Below the pieces are notes generated by a model. That model saw only the letters and a list, made by a program, of their open reading frames with translations, was not told the origin of the DNA and did not search any database. From assembly GCA_041395905.1 (NCBI GenBank), contig JAWKZP010000006.1, positions 204,264 through 268,263 on the forward strand: a stretch of 64,000 bases of DNA. The letters run 5' to 3'. The translations under genes were made by a program, and so were the position numbers. Within the stretch, counting starts at the first letter, position 1. The number at the start of each line of letters is the position of its first letter. This stretch comes from UBA7803 sp041395905 (GTDB lineage Bacteria; Pseudomonadota; Gammaproteobacteria; Pseudomonadales; Azotimanducaceae). Shown piece after piece: positions 15,405 to 24,206 of the stretch.

Positions 15405-16310
15405 ATGCGCCTCGTCCATCTCACCGATCCACACCTCACCAGCCTGTCCGGGCAGTCCTTCATCGGGCTCGCGGGAAAGCGCTGGACCGGCTACCTGTCC
15501 TGGCGGCGCAAGCGCCGCTTCGTGCACCGTCCCGAGGTGCTCGAGCAGCTGACCCGGGCCGTGCGCGACGAGGCGGCTCAGCAGATCGTGCTCACCGGTG
15601 ATCTGGCCCACATCGGGCTCCCGCAGGAAATCGCGCAGGCGGTCGGCTGGCTGGAATCGCTGGGCTCGCCCGCGCAGGTGCGGCTGGTGCCGGGCAATCA
15701 CGATGTCTACGCGCGCGACTCCTGGCCGGCAGTGGCGCAGCTGTGGGCGGACTACATCGGCCTCACCGGTGCTGCGGCCGACGCTGCCGCAGGTGATCCT
15801 GCGGCGCCCTATCCCGTGCTGCGCGAGATCGAGTGTGATGGCGGGCGGGTGCGTATCGTCGGCCTGTCCTCGGCCTGCCGGACGCCGCTGTTCATGGCCA
15901 GCGGTCGGCTCGGCGCGGGTCAGCTGGCTCGCTTCGAGGCCATGCTGGATGCGGCGAACGCGTTCACCTGCGTGCTGATCCACCATCCGCCGCTGCCCGG
16001 GATGGAATCCTGGCGCAAGGGTCTGCACGATGCCGCTGCGCTGGCGCGGCTGCTGGATCGGCACCCGCCGATGCTGGTGCTGCATGGCCACGGACATCAC
16101 AACGTCACAGCGACCACGCCCGGCGGCAGCGTGGTGCTGGGCACGGCGTCGGCTTCCAGCGCCAGCGCCGCGGCGCCGGCCTGCTATCGCGTGCTGGACG
16201 TCACCCGCAACGGTGACGGCTGGCACATAGACATGTGCCTGAAACAGGTGGGCGGCGAAGGGCCGCCGCAGGTCATCGACCAGCGCAGCTGGCGCCTGCC
16301 GGCAGCCTGA
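15405..16310 (+). CDS. Calcineurin-like metallophosphoesterase
   Basis: Cytosolic binuclear-metal phosphoesterase of 301 residues. The metal ligands are readable in order: DPHLT (D-x-H, residues 8-12), GDLAH near 64, GNHD near 99, HHPPLPG near 192 and HGHGHHN near 223. The overall arrangement resembles the CpdA/Icc branch (cyclic nucleotide or UDP-sugar phosphodiesterases) rather than LpxH. It stands between the two arms of the sphingolipid locus, divergent from the nucleotidyltransferase-fold gene and convergent with the hydroxylase gene, so it may remove a phosphate from a lipid head-group intermediate; that role is inference from position only. Confidence 0.85.
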   Translation: MRLVHLTDPHLTSLSGQSFIGLAGKRWTGYLSWRRKRRFVHRPEVLEQLTRAVRDEAAQQIVLTGDLAHIGLPQEIAQAVGWLESLGSPAQVRLVPGNHDVYARDSWPAVAQLWADYIGLTGAAADAAAGDPAAPYPVLREIECDGGRVRIVGLSSACRTPLFMASGRLGAGQLARFEAMLDAANAFTCVLIHHPPLPGMESWRKGLHDAAALARLLDRHPPMLVLHGHGHHNVTATTPGGSVVLGTASASSASAAAPACYRVLDVTRNGDGWHIDMCLKQVGGEGPPQVIDQRSWRLPAA

Positions 16311-16331
16311 CCGGAGCGCGGCGGCTGACCG

Positions 16332-17081
16332 TTACTCGCGGGCGCGGTGCCCGGCGTTCCAGGCGGCCAGATTCTTCAGCGGATCCTTGACGTAGGCGCT
16401 GGCGCGGATGAACGCCACCACCAGACGGTTGAACACCCGTCCTACGGCGTCCATGGGGCGGTCGAAGTCGAGGAACAGCACCACGCGGATCTCGTCGGTG
16501 TTGTTGAACACCTCGTGGTCGTACGTGTCGTCGAACACCAGCACCTCGCCCTCGCCCCAGTGACGGATCTGATCGTCCACGCGCAGCCAGCAGTTCTCGC
16601 GGTCGGTCGGGACGCGCAGCCCCAGATGGCAGCGCACCACCGCCCGCGTGGGGCCCTTGTGCGGCGGAATGTGGTAGCGCGGCGCCAGAATCGAGAACCA
16701 GGCGTTCTGCAGCTTCGGCAGCCCGTCCAGCAGGCGCGCCGTCTCCGGGCAGCGGGCGCAGTTGTCGTCGACCCGGTGACCGAACACGTAGAAAGCGAAC
16801 GTCTTCCAGTTGTCGCCTTTGGAGATGCGCTCCTGGTCGGGCGAGAGCTGATGAAACGACGGGATGTCTTCGGGATGCACCATCACGCCGTCGAGCTCGG
16901 CGCGGATCTGCCGCCAGTGCGATTCGAGCTCGGCGACGAACGGGAACTCGGCGTTGTCCAGTACCGGGCCGGTACCCACCAGGGAATGCCGCGCCTGAAA
17001 GTCGCCCACCTTGCGCAGCGTGCGCTTGCCGGTGCGCATCATGAACCGGCGCAGGCCGGGGAACGTGCTGGAAAGGCTCAT
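16332..17081 (-). CDS. Aspartyl/asparaginyl beta-hydroxylase family oxygenase, LpxO-like
   Basis: Fe(II)/2-oxoglutarate oxygenase of 249 residues. Iron ligands and the 2-oxoglutarate Arg are visible: YHIPPHKGPTRAVVRCHLGLRVP (about 150-172), FDDTYDHEVFN (His near 205) and EIRVVLFLDFDRP (Arg near 214). The family includes LpxO, which 2-hydroxylates lipid A acyl chains, and vertebrate AspH. As the last gene of an operon with a ceramide synthase-like acyltransferase and a lipid kinase, the likely substrate is the N-acyl chain of the ceramide; that is inference. It starts ten bases after the lipid kinase stop. A cluster of Cys (DDNCARCPE near 125) is unusual for LpxO. Confidence 0.85.
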   Translation of the reverse strand: MSLSSTFPGLRRFMMRTGKRTLRKVGDFQARHSLVGTGPVLDNAEFPFVAELESHWRQIRAELDGVMVHPEDIPSFHQLSPDQERISKGDNWKTFAFYVFGHRVDDNCARCPETARLLDGLPKLQNAWFSILAPRYHIPPHKGPTRAVVRCHLGLRVPTDRENCWLRVDDQIRHWGEGEVLVFDDTYDHEVFNNTDEIRVVLFLDFDRPMDAVGRVFNRLVVAFIRASAYVKDPLKNLAAWNAGHRARE

Positions 17082-17091
17082 CGGATGACGC

Positions 17092-18069
17092 TCATAAAGA
17101 CAGTATGCGAAGCGCCGGCGAGCGGCGCACGGCGATGGTATCACCTCTGCAGGCGAACAGCTCACCGTCCAGGGTGAAGGGGCCGTCGAACCGCAGGCGC
17201 AGCTCGCATACCGCGCTGCTGTGATACCCCTGCTGCGCGCTCATGAGGGCGTCCGGCCGGCCCCGCAGCAGGCGCGGCATGGAGCGCAGAAAGCGCGGTG
17301 CCCGCGCCTCGATCAGCGTCGCGCGCAGGGCGTCGGGCGAGTCGTGCCAGTACGGCCGCAGGCCGAGGAACAGACGCTCCAGGCCGGTCACCAGAAACAG
17401 CCGCACCGCCAGCGCGCAGTCGGGCGCTGCCGCCGTGCCAAGGCCCCGGGCCGCATCGCGCAGCGTCGGTGCGTCGAGCGACAGGCTCAGGGCATCGGCG
17501 AATGGTGGCTGGCGCCGCGAGATGCCCCACAGCGTGCGCAGCAGCGCGATGCCGGCGCCGAGCTCGTGGCCGCCGCCGGCAGGGTTGACCCGGGCGTGGA
17601 AGTACTCGATGCCCTGCACGATGGTGCCGGTGCCGAAGAACAGACCGCTCAGGCGCTGCCCGGGCAGCTCCACCGTCACCAGGTGGCGTTGCCGCTGCGG
17701 CGCGCTGCGCGGTTCCCGGAGTGCGGCGCCGAGCGCCTCGAGACAGCGCCGGAAGCCGCGATGGCCGTTGAAATCGAACGCGGTCATGTTGGTGGTGCCG
17801 CTCGGCAGCACCGCCACCCGGGGCCAGCGCTGCGCCTCGCAGCGGTTCGCCAGCTCCGTGAGCGCCCGCTGGGTGGTGCCGTCGCCACCGTTGATCACCA
17901 GCACGTCGTCAGGCTGCCAGCGCCGGGCAGAAAAGATCGCGCCCAGCTCGGCACTGTCCCGGGTCACGATGTGCTGCAGGTCGGGCGACTCGGGCAGTGC
18001 CGCGAGCAGTGCCGGCAGGCGGCCGCCGGCTTTGCGGCTGCGGGGGTTGGTGATCGTGAGGACGGTCAC
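17092..18069 (-). CDS. Lipid kinase, diacylglycerol/ceramide kinase family (CpgB-like)
   Basis: DAGK-catalytic-domain kinase of 325 residues. It starts TITNPRSRKAGGRL (nucleotide-binding beta strand), then carries LVINGGDGTTQRALTEL (GGDGT, about 63-79) and VLPSGTTNMTAFDFNG (about 92-107), the two family signatures. The C-terminal domain has the beta-sandwich lipid-binding pattern ending FDGPFTLDGELFACRG. A bacterial ceramide kinase of this fold is known from the Caulobacter sphingolipid cluster, and the location directly downstream of a predicted ceramide synthase supports the same reaction. GTG start inside the stop of the upstream NTP-transferase (GTGA overlap), indicating translational coupling. 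Confidence 0.85.
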   Translation of the reverse strand: MTVLTITNPRSRKAGGRLPALLAALPESPDLQHIVTRDSAELGAIFSARRWQPDDVLVINGGDGTTQRALTELANRCEAQRWPRVAVLPSGTTNMTAFDFNGHRGFRRCLEALGAALREPRSAPQRQRHLVTVELPGQRLSGLFFGTGTIVQGIEYFHARVNPAGGGHELGAGIALLRTLWGISRRQPPFADALSLSLDAPTLRDAARGLGTAAAPDCALAVRLFLVTGLERLFLGLRPYWHDSPDALRATLIEARAPRFLRSMPRLLRGRPDALMSAQQGYHSSAVCELRLRFDGPFTLDGELFACRGDTIAVRRSPALRILSL

Positions 18070-18926
18070 AGGTCCGCGTCGCCGGCACTCGCCCGGGACC
18101 GCGCCGCGTCGACCTGGTCGGCGGCCAGCAGCCGGCTCGCCAGCTCCCAGTCGGCCACGCTGTCCACGTCCACCGCGGCGCGCGGGTCGTGAACTGCCAC
18201 CCAGCCGACCCGGCATCCGGCGCGCTCGGACAGCTGCGCCATGGCCTGGTCCACCGACAGCCGCCTCAGCAGATAGCGCAGCAGCGTGGCGGTGCCGAGC
18301 TCGGCGGCGATCTTCCACGGCTGTTTGCGCAGCGCCTCCACCCGCCGCCAGAATTCGAGCGCCAGTCGCGCCCGGTCGCTGAGCAGCGCGAACAGGTTGC
18401 TGCCGCAGAACGCGCCGTCGGCGAACCGCAGCAGCGTGCGCTTCGATTCCGGGAATGCGGCCTGCACCTCGCGGTGCGGCACCAGGCCGATCAGCAGGTC
18501 TGCGTTGGAGTGCGCGCGCTGTTCCAGCGCGTCGCGCAGAAACTGGTCCACCGTTTCCGGACGCAGCAGCGCGTGATCGCCGCTGGTGAGCAGCACCGGC
18601 ATGGTGCCGATGGCACTGGCCGCGGCCAGGGCGCTGGCGGCCGGGCCGCTGGCCGGCGCAAGCCACTGAAAGCCCGCGTCGGCGAACACCGCGGTCAGCG
18701 CGTCGTGGCGGGCCAGCACGCCTTCCGCCGGACCGCAGACGATCCCTCCGCGTACCGCCGCGGCGGCGTCCAGACAGCGCAGTACCCGCACCAGGCAGCT
18801 GCTTCCCGCCACGTCGGCCAGCACGCCGGCGTCGATACCGAGCGCTCTGGCCAGGGCGTTACCGCCCGGCCGCTCGCCCGCCAGCACGACCGCCGGGATC
18901 GTCGAATGCGCGGCGTTCGATGTCAC
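18066..18926 (-). CDS. NTP-transferase (MobA-like/cytidylyltransferase fold), candidate head-group activating enzyme
   Basis: Protein of 286 residues with a GT-A nucleotidyltransferase fold. The N terminus PAVVLAGERPGGNALARALGI is a diverged form of the LAGGxxxR loop, VLLTSGDHALLRPETVDQF (about 112-130) is the metal-binding Asp strand, and CGSNLFAL (about 170) and AVDVDSVADWELASRLL near the C terminus are typical of the family. In Caulobacter an NTP-transferase of the ceramide diphosphoglycerate pathway (CpgD) makes CDP-activated phosphoglycerate; this protein, coupled to a ceramide-type kinase through a GTGA overlap, is a candidate counterpart. GTG start overlapping the stop of the acyltransferase gene. 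Specificity is inference. Confidence 0.72.
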   Translation of the reverse strand: MTSNAAHSTIPAVVLAGERPGGNALARALGIDAGVLADVAGSSCLVRVLRCLDAAAAVRGGIVCGPAEGVLARHDALTAVFADAGFQWLAPASGPAASALAAASAIGTMPVLLTSGDHALLRPETVDQFLRDALEQRAHSNADLLIGLVPHREVQAAFPESKRTLLRFADGAFCGSNLFALLSDRARLALEFWRRVEALRKQPWKIAAELGTATLLRYLLRRLSVDQAMAQLSERAGCRVGWVAVHDPRAAVDVDSVADWELASRLLAADQVDAARSRASAGDADL

Positions 18927-20071
18927 GCCAGGGGCTTGTCGTACATGCGGTAGCGTTTCGTCACCTGGCCGCCGATGCTTTCGATGATGTTGCGCATGCC
19001 CATGTTGTCATCGAGGATCCAGGACAGCTCCACGTCGCCTATGCCCATCCGCACTGCCGCGTCCTGGGCGGCCTTGATCACCGTGAACGCGAGTCCCGGG
19101 CCGAACCGCGTGTGATGAAAGCGGCGCCGTACCCCCATGAGCGGTACGCGCGCGGTGGACGGGTAGCGCACCTTCAGGCGCCACAGCAGCTTCGCCCAGC
19201 CGAACGGCAGCAGGCGGCCGTTGAGGTCGGCGATGGCCTCGTTGAGATTCGGCAGCAATACGATGAACGCCGCCGGCTCGCCGTCCACTTCGGCAATGGT
19301 GATGAAGTCGTCCGGGATGATCAGCATCATTTCCTTGCCGATGGCGTTGAACTCCTCGGCGGTGAAGGGCACGAACCCCCAGTTGTGCGACCAGGCGTCG
19401 TTGAAGATGTCGCGCAGCGTTTCCAGCTCCGCGTCCACCGCCTTGCGGTTCAGCCGGCGCAGATGCACGTGCCCCTGCAGGCGCCGCGTCAGAGCGGCCA
19501 TGACCTCGGGAACCTGGAAACCTGCCGGCACCACGTAGGCCAGCAGGTCCTGGGCCTTTGCATAGCCGGCGCCGGTGATGAGCGCGGGATAGTAGGGCCT
19601 GCCGTGCGGCATCATGAAGTACGGTGGCGTCTCGAAGCCTTCCACCAGCGTGCCCAGCTCCTGGTTGATGCCCAGATTGAACGGCCCGATTGCGCGTGTC
19701 CGGCCGCGCTCGCGCAGCCAGGCCTCCGCCTGCGCCAGCAACTGTGTGGCCAGGCGCTGATCGTCCGGGCATTCGAACATGCCGAAGTAGCCGGCGGCGT
19801 CGCCGTGCTGCTGTTCGTACAGGTGATCGATCTGCGCGCTGATGCGTGCCACCGGCTCGCCGTTGCGATATGCCACCCAGCCCTGCCACTCGGCGTGCTT
19901 GAAGAACGGCGCCTTCGGCGACAACGCGTCGCGCCGCTCGAAATTCAAGGGTGCGACCCAGTTCGGGTCGTCGGCATAGAGCGGGAACGGTACCCGCAGA
20001 AAGTCGTCGAGGCCCCTGCGATCGCTCACGGGCCTGAGTTCGGCGTGCGTGCCGTCGCTGCTTTGTGTCAT
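18923..20071 (-). CDS. bcerS: GNAT-type N-acyltransferase, bacterial ceramide synthase candidate (bCerS-like)
   Basis: Protein of 382 residues in a GNAT-superfamily group often mislabelled dATP pyrophosphohydrolase. Visible segments are FLRVPFPLYADDPNWVAPLNFERRDALSPKAPFFKHAEWQGWVAYRNGEPVARISAQIDH (N-terminal domain), GYFGMFECPDDQRLATQLLAQAEAWLRERG and the C-terminal GNAT domain with ELSWILDDNMGMRNIIESIGGQVTKRYRMYDK. This matches the bacterial ceramide synthase group that N-acylates the sphingoid base before keto reduction. The match is from memory of the family; synteny with spt and cerR in the facing arm supports it. Start at 20071 with GGGAAG upstream; an in-frame TTG at 20086 is possible. 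The stop overlaps the next gene. Confidence 0.82.
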   Translation of the reverse strand: MTQSSDGTHAELRPVSDRRGLDDFLRVPFPLYADDPNWVAPLNFERRDALSPKAPFFKHAEWQGWVAYRNGEPVARISAQIDHLYEQQHGDAAGYFGMFECPDDQRLATQLLAQAEAWLRERGRTRAIGPFNLGINQELGTLVEGFETPPYFMMPHGRPYYPALITGAGYAKAQDLLAYVVPAGFQVPEVMAALTRRLQGHVHLRRLNRKAVDAELETLRDIFNDAWSHNWGFVPFTAEEFNAIGKEMMLIIPDDFITIAEVDGEPAAFIVLLPNLNEAIADLNGRLLPFGWAKLLWRLKVRYPSTARVPLMGVRRRFHHTRFGPGLAFTVIKAAQDAAVRMGIGDVELSWILDDNMGMRNIIESIGGQVTKRYRMYDKPLA

Positions 20072-20132
20072 CGTGCTGCTTCCCAAATCATTTGCTGCTC
20101 CGTGCAGAACGCGTCGGCGGATCCGTTCCGGC

Positions 20133-21872
20133 TCACGAGTGACCGCTGCTTAGCGCGGCCGCCGGCGCTGCCGGTTCCGGCGCGATCCGTCCGGCTTCGA
20201 CGCGATAGACGCGATCGGCGAGCTCGCGCATGGCGGACTGGTGCGTCACCGTGAGAATCGTCACCCGCCCTTTCAGTGCTTCCAGGGTGCTACAGATAGC
20301 GGCTTCCGTCGCCGGGTCCAGCGCGCTGGTGGCCTCGTCCAGTATCAGCAGCCAGGGCTCGTGAGCCAGCGCGCGCGCGATCATGATCCGCTGGCGCTGA
20401 CCGCCTGAAAGCCGTGCCCCGCGCTCGCCCACCGGCGTGTCCAGCCCCTCGGGCAGCCCGGCAACGAACTCCGCCGCGCCCGCGGCGGTGAGCGCGGCCA
20501 TGACCTGCGACTCGGAGATCGCCGGGTCACCCAGGGTGACGTTCATCAGCACGCTGTCGTGCAGCAGCAGGTTGTCCTGGGGCACGTAGCCGATGCGCCG
20601 GCGCCACGCGGTGAGGTCGAGCTGCGCCAGCGGCACCCCGTCCACCAGCAGCCTGCCCGTATCGGGGCGGATCAGGCCGATCACCAGATCCGCGACCGTG
20701 GACTTGCCGGTGCCGGAGCCGCCCACCAGACAGGTGATCTCCCCGCGGCGGATCTCAATGGAGACGTCGTCGAGCACCCTGGCCTCGCCATAGCCGAAGC
20801 CGACGTGCTCGAGACGGATGCAGTCGCGGAACTTCGGCGGCAGCGTACCGCCAGTCTGCTCGGCGTGGCGTTCGGCCTCGGCTACGGTGTCCAGCAGCGC
20901 CCAGTAGGCGCTTTCGCTGGCCGTCATGCGCTGGTACTCCTTCTGCACTTTGCTGCCGAGCTTCAGCAGGCGTGCGAGCACCAGGGTCATGAAGGTCACG
21001 GTGGCGAGCTCGACCGAAAAGTACACCAGTGCCAGATAGACACCCGCCACGATCACCAGGGTGTACAGCGGCTCCTGGGCGGCGTCGAGACCGGCGTTGC
21101 CCAGCACCTCGCGGCGCAGCTCGCCCTTCAGCGCCAGCGTTTCGCGGGCCACGAGTGCCTCGGCGGAGCGCTCCCGGCCCATAGCCTTGAGCGACTTGAT
21201 GGATTGCAGCAGGTCCGTGAGCAGGCCGAGCAGTGAACGGTACCAGCCGGTCTGGCCGGAGCCCGCCTGGCGCGAGATGGCGACGAACCGATGTGAGATC
21301 CGCCAGACCGCCGCACCGGCGAGCAGGCACGCCAGCGTTGCCTGCCAGGACACCAGCAGCGCCAGCACGAAATACACGAGCGTTTCGATGAACGCCACCG
21401 ACATGCGTACGCCGTAGACGTAGGCGTTGGATGCGCGCCAGGCTTCCGTGGCCATCGCGTTGGACAGGCGGCCCACCGACTGGCTGACGTAGAACTGCCA
21501 GCTCGATGCCGTGATGGCGCGCAGCAGCTGTGCGCGCAGGCGGGTGGCCACGTCGGCCGAGAGATAGCCGATGCGCTGCTCGGCCACGAAGATCAGCGCG
21601 CTCTTGACGCCTATGCCGATGACGATGACCGACAGCAACGTGCCGATGCTCGGCGTCAGCCCGACTGCCGTCACCAGGCGCACGATCATGCCGGCCAGGC
21701 CCTCCTCGTCGCCGCCTGCCGTGGCTTCACCGCCGGCGTCGAACGCCAGGCTCAGCATGGGCAGCATCGCCGAGATGCCGACGCCGTCGGCGAGCCCTGC
21801 GACCAGCAGCAGTACCACCAGCAGCGAGCTGTTCCACGGGTGGCTGACGATGAAATCGACGATCAGCTTCAT
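20133..21872 (-). CDS. ABC exporter, MsbA-like half transporter (transmembrane plus ATPase)
   Basis: Fused membrane and nucleotide-binding protein of 579 residues, the usual length of MsbA. The first 330 residues hold about six hydrophobic segments; then come Walker A GGSGTGKST (about 385), Q-loop YVPQD, signature LSGGQRQR (about 485), Walker B LLILDEATSALD and the H-loop THQ. All ATPase residues are intact. The start ATG at 21872 has the same MKLI opening as the LptG start; no good ribosome binding site is visible. Placed between lptG and the ceramide synthase candidate, it is the obvious flippase for a sphingolipid product; the genome presumably also carries a separate msbA, which would test that idea. 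Confidence 0.9.
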   Translation of the reverse strand: MKLIVDFIVSHPWNSSLLVVLLLVAGLADGVGISAMLPMLSLAFDAGGEATAGGDEEGLAGMIVRLVTAVGLTPSIGTLLSVIVIGIGVKSALIFVAEQRIGYLSADVATRLRAQLLRAITASSWQFYVSQSVGRLSNAMATEAWRASNAYVYGVRMSVAFIETLVYFVLALLVSWQATLACLLAGAAVWRISHRFVAISRQAGSGQTGWYRSLLGLLTDLLQSIKSLKAMGRERSAEALVARETLALKGELRREVLGNAGLDAAQEPLYTLVIVAGVYLALVYFSVELATVTFMTLVLARLLKLGSKVQKEYQRMTASESAYWALLDTVAEAERHAEQTGGTLPPKFRDCIRLEHVGFGYGEARVLDDVSIEIRRGEITCLVGGSGTGKSTVADLVIGLIRPDTGRLLVDGVPLAQLDLTAWRRRIGYVPQDNLLLHDSVLMNVTLGDPAISESQVMAALTAAGAAEFVAGLPEGLDTPVGERGARLSGGQRQRIMIARALAHEPWLLILDEATSALDPATEAAICSTLEALKGRVTILTVTHQSAMRELADRVYRVEAGRIAPEPAAPAAALSSGHS

Positions 21873-22008
21873 GGGAATAGTCGGGCCGGTGCCGGGACGC
21901 GCGCGCGATACTCGGGCCTCGGACGGAACCTCGCCTGCGCTGTGCTGCCAGATTGGGGCGGATTGTACGCGCCGCGGGCGCCGCACAGGAACCGGGCCGG
22001 GCGGTACC

Positions 22009-23127
22009 TCACCGTATGGGCCTGCCGTTCACGCGCCGCACCAGCCAGGCGGCCAGACCCGCAACGGCCAGCAAGGGCGTCAGCACGGCGAGCAGCGGTG
22101 TGCCGAACGCCAGGAATATGCTGTTGGTGAGCAGCTGCTGAGCCAGGAACAGCAGCAGCGCGTTGGCGACGCCGATGGTCACCGCGCCGCCCATGCTGGC
22201 GCGCGGCCCCACGCCCAGCACGAATGGGGCGGCGAACAGCGTGAACACCAGCGCGGCGACGGGCAGCAGGCTGCGGTGCCAGAACTCCAGCGCGAACGCG
22301 CCGCTCGGTTTGCCCGCCTGTTCCAGATAGTCGACGTGGCCGTGGATCTCTTGGAGCGACAGGGTTTCCAGCGGCAGCTCGTAGGACACCGCGCTGCCGC
22401 GCAGCGCCGGTTGCCAGGCGCGCTCGCGCTGGCGCCGAGTGCGCACGGTCTCCGGTCCCGGGCTCGGGCTGCCTTCGGGCGTATCTGCCGGCGTGACCGG
22501 ATAGCGCTTTTCCAGTACCCGTTCCAGCAACCAGGTGCCGTCCGCATCGATGCTGGCCCGCTGGGCCTGCAGGTAGGTGTCGAGCTGCCCGTCCGCGGTG
22601 AAGCGGTAGGCGCGCACGCCGCTGGGCTCGCCTCCCTGCGCAAGCGAATCCAGATGCAGCACGAAATCGTCCTGCTCGATCCAGATGCCGCCGGCGGTGA
22701 AGATGGCGCCGTTGGGTGAGGTGGCGGTCATGAACTGCAGCTCCGATTGCTGAGCCAGAGGCCGTGCGCCGATCTCTGCGAGCGCGATCACGGCCATGAA
22801 CGCGAGCGCGGCGGCGCCGCACAATCCGCTGAGGTTCAACGGCGACATGCCCGCGGCGCGCATGGCCACCAGCTCGTGGGTGCGCACGAACGCGCTGAGT
22901 CCGTACACCACGCCGAGCAGCGCAATGAATGGCGACAGATCGATCACGCGCGCCGGCATGGCGAGCGCGGTCACCAGCACGGCGTCCCAGGCGGTGAAGC
23001 TGGCCTCGCCGATCTCGTCGGAACGCGCCATGAAGTCGAACAGCCCGAACAGCGCCATGAGCGACGCGGTCACCAGCACGAAGCCGCGCGCCAGCGACAC
23101 CATGAGGTAGCGGTGAATGAGCTTCAT
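22009..23127 (-). CDS. lptG: LptG, LPS export permease subunit or dedicated paralogue
   Basis: Permease of 372 residues in the YjgP/YjgQ family. Three N-terminal transmembrane helices (LARGFVLVTASLMALFGLFDF, AVLVTALAMPARVIDLSPFIALLGVVYGLSAF, ALAFMAVIALAEIGA), a periplasmic beta-jellyroll domain (about 120-255) and three C-terminal helices are readable. The coupling sequence THELVAMRAAGMS after helix two contacts the LptB ATPase in known complexes. ATG overlaps the lptF stop (ATGA). LptFG with LptB moves LPS from the inner membrane to the bridge. No lptB, lptC or lptA is present in this window. Confidence 0.92.
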   Translation of the reverse strand: MKLIHRYLMVSLARGFVLVTASLMALFGLFDFMARSDEIGEASFTAWDAVLVTALAMPARVIDLSPFIALLGVVYGLSAFVRTHELVAMRAAGMSPLNLSGLCGAAALAFMAVIALAEIGARPLAQQSELQFMTATSPNGAIFTAGGIWIEQDDFVLHLDSLAQGGEPSGVRAYRFTADGQLDTYLQAQRASIDADGTWLLERVLEKRYPVTPADTPEGSPSPGPETVRTRRQRERAWQPALRGSAVSYELPLETLSLQEIHGHVDYLEQAGKPSGAFALEFWHRSLLPVAALVFTLFAAPFVLGVGPRASMGGAVTIGVANALLLFLAQQLLTNSIFLAFGTPLLAVLTPLLAVAGLAAWLVRRVNGRPIR

Positions 23128-24191
23128 GGCGGGGTCTTCAAGGTCAGAGCTGGAACCCGCCGCAGGCCCAGATAGACCACCAGCATGAGCAGCACGGCGC
23201 TGAACATGCCCGGCACGCGCGGCAGCAGTCCGGTCTCGACGGCCGACAGCGAGAGGTTTGCCAGGTTGAACACGGCTACGTACAGCAGGATCGCGACGGC
23301 GAACCGGGGGTAGGGCGACTGCTTGGGCTTCAGGCGGGCGAGCTCTATGCCGATGAGCGCGAGCATCAGAGCAACCAGCGGCAGGCAGAACCGCCACTGC
23401 AGCTCGGCGATGTCCTTGCGGGCCTCGGCGGAAAACAGGTCGCCGGTGGTGCGGGCCCGGCGTTTGGTCTGCGCGTCCGTGGCCGGGCGCTGGGCGTAAT
23501 AGATCAGGCGTGAAAACCGGGTAATGCGATCCGGATTGGTGGCATTGCCGATCTGGTAGCTGGTGCCGTCGCGGAACTCGATCCGCTGCACCCGGTTCTC
23601 GTCGAGCTCGCTGATCTGCGCGCTGGCCGCGCGCACCACCAGGGTCTGGCCGGTGCGTCGGGTTTCGGCGAACACGCCGACGAGGTTGGGCTCCTCGCGC
23701 CGCACCTGCTGCGCCTGGATCACGAAGTCCCGGTCCCAGTCGTAGAAGCGCTGACTTTCCATGTTTGCCGAGGTGAAGTTGGCGGCACGCTCGCTGATGT
23801 CGTAACGCAGCTGGTAGGAGTAAGGGCGCCCGTAGACGGTGAGCAGCAGCACGCACAGCGCAACGCCGCCGGCCAGCAGCCACACCGGGCGGCTCAGCCG
23901 GTCCGGGCGCGCGCCGCTGGCATAGAGTGCGTACGGTTCACCGTCGCGATGCCAGGTGCTCATGACCATGACTACCGCGGCGAAGAACGCCGACGGCAAC
24001 AGCACTTCCAGCGCGCTGAGATCGTGAGCGACCACCAGCGCCAGCACGTCGCGCGCCGGCAGGTTGCCGAGCGCCGCCGACCGCAGCAGCCCGACGCTGG
24101 TGAACGCTGTGAACAGGAGCAGCAGCAGCGCCAGCCCCACCACGGTGGGCAGGAGCACCTGACGGGTGATGTAACGGTCGATGATCAGCAC
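23124..24191 (-). CDS. lptF: LptF, LPS export permease subunit or dedicated paralogue
   Basis: Permease of 355 residues, same fold as the next gene: IIDRYITRQVLLPTVVGLALLLLLFTAF (helix 1), helix 2 with the LptB-coupling HRDGEPYALYASGARP, a periplasmic domain (about 135-265) and three C-terminal helices with RFAVAILLYVAVFNLANLS. Typical lptF is often near 365 residues, so length is normal. GTG start at 24191, only 15 bases after the acyltransferase stop, so the two are probably cotranscribed. Whether this pair is the housekeeping LPS exporter or a second copy for sphingolipids cannot be decided from the window alone. Confidence 0.92.
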   Translation of the reverse strand: MLIIDRYITRQVLLPTVVGLALLLLLFTAFTSVGLLRSAALGNLPARDVLALVVAHDLSALEVLLPSAFFAAVVMVMSTWHRDGEPYALYASGARPDRLSRPVWLLAGGVALCVLLLTVYGRPYSYQLRYDISERAANFTSANMESQRFYDWDRDFVIQAQQVRREEPNLVGVFAETRRTGQTLVVRAASAQISELDENRVQRIEFRDGTSYQIGNATNPDRITRFSRLIYYAQRPATDAQTKRRARTTGDLFSAEARKDIAELQWRFCLPLVALMLALIGIELARLKPKQSPYPRFAVAILLYVAVFNLANLSLSAVETGLLPRVPGMFSAVLLMLVVYLGLRRVPALTLKTPP

Positions 24192-24206
24192 GGATGAGCC
24201 GGGTGC

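Noticed and set aside
22009..23883. A possible longer protein fusing lptG to sequence upstream.
   Set aside because: The extra 250 residues are the lptF gene read in another frame; the ATGA overlap at 23124-23127 marks the true lptG start.
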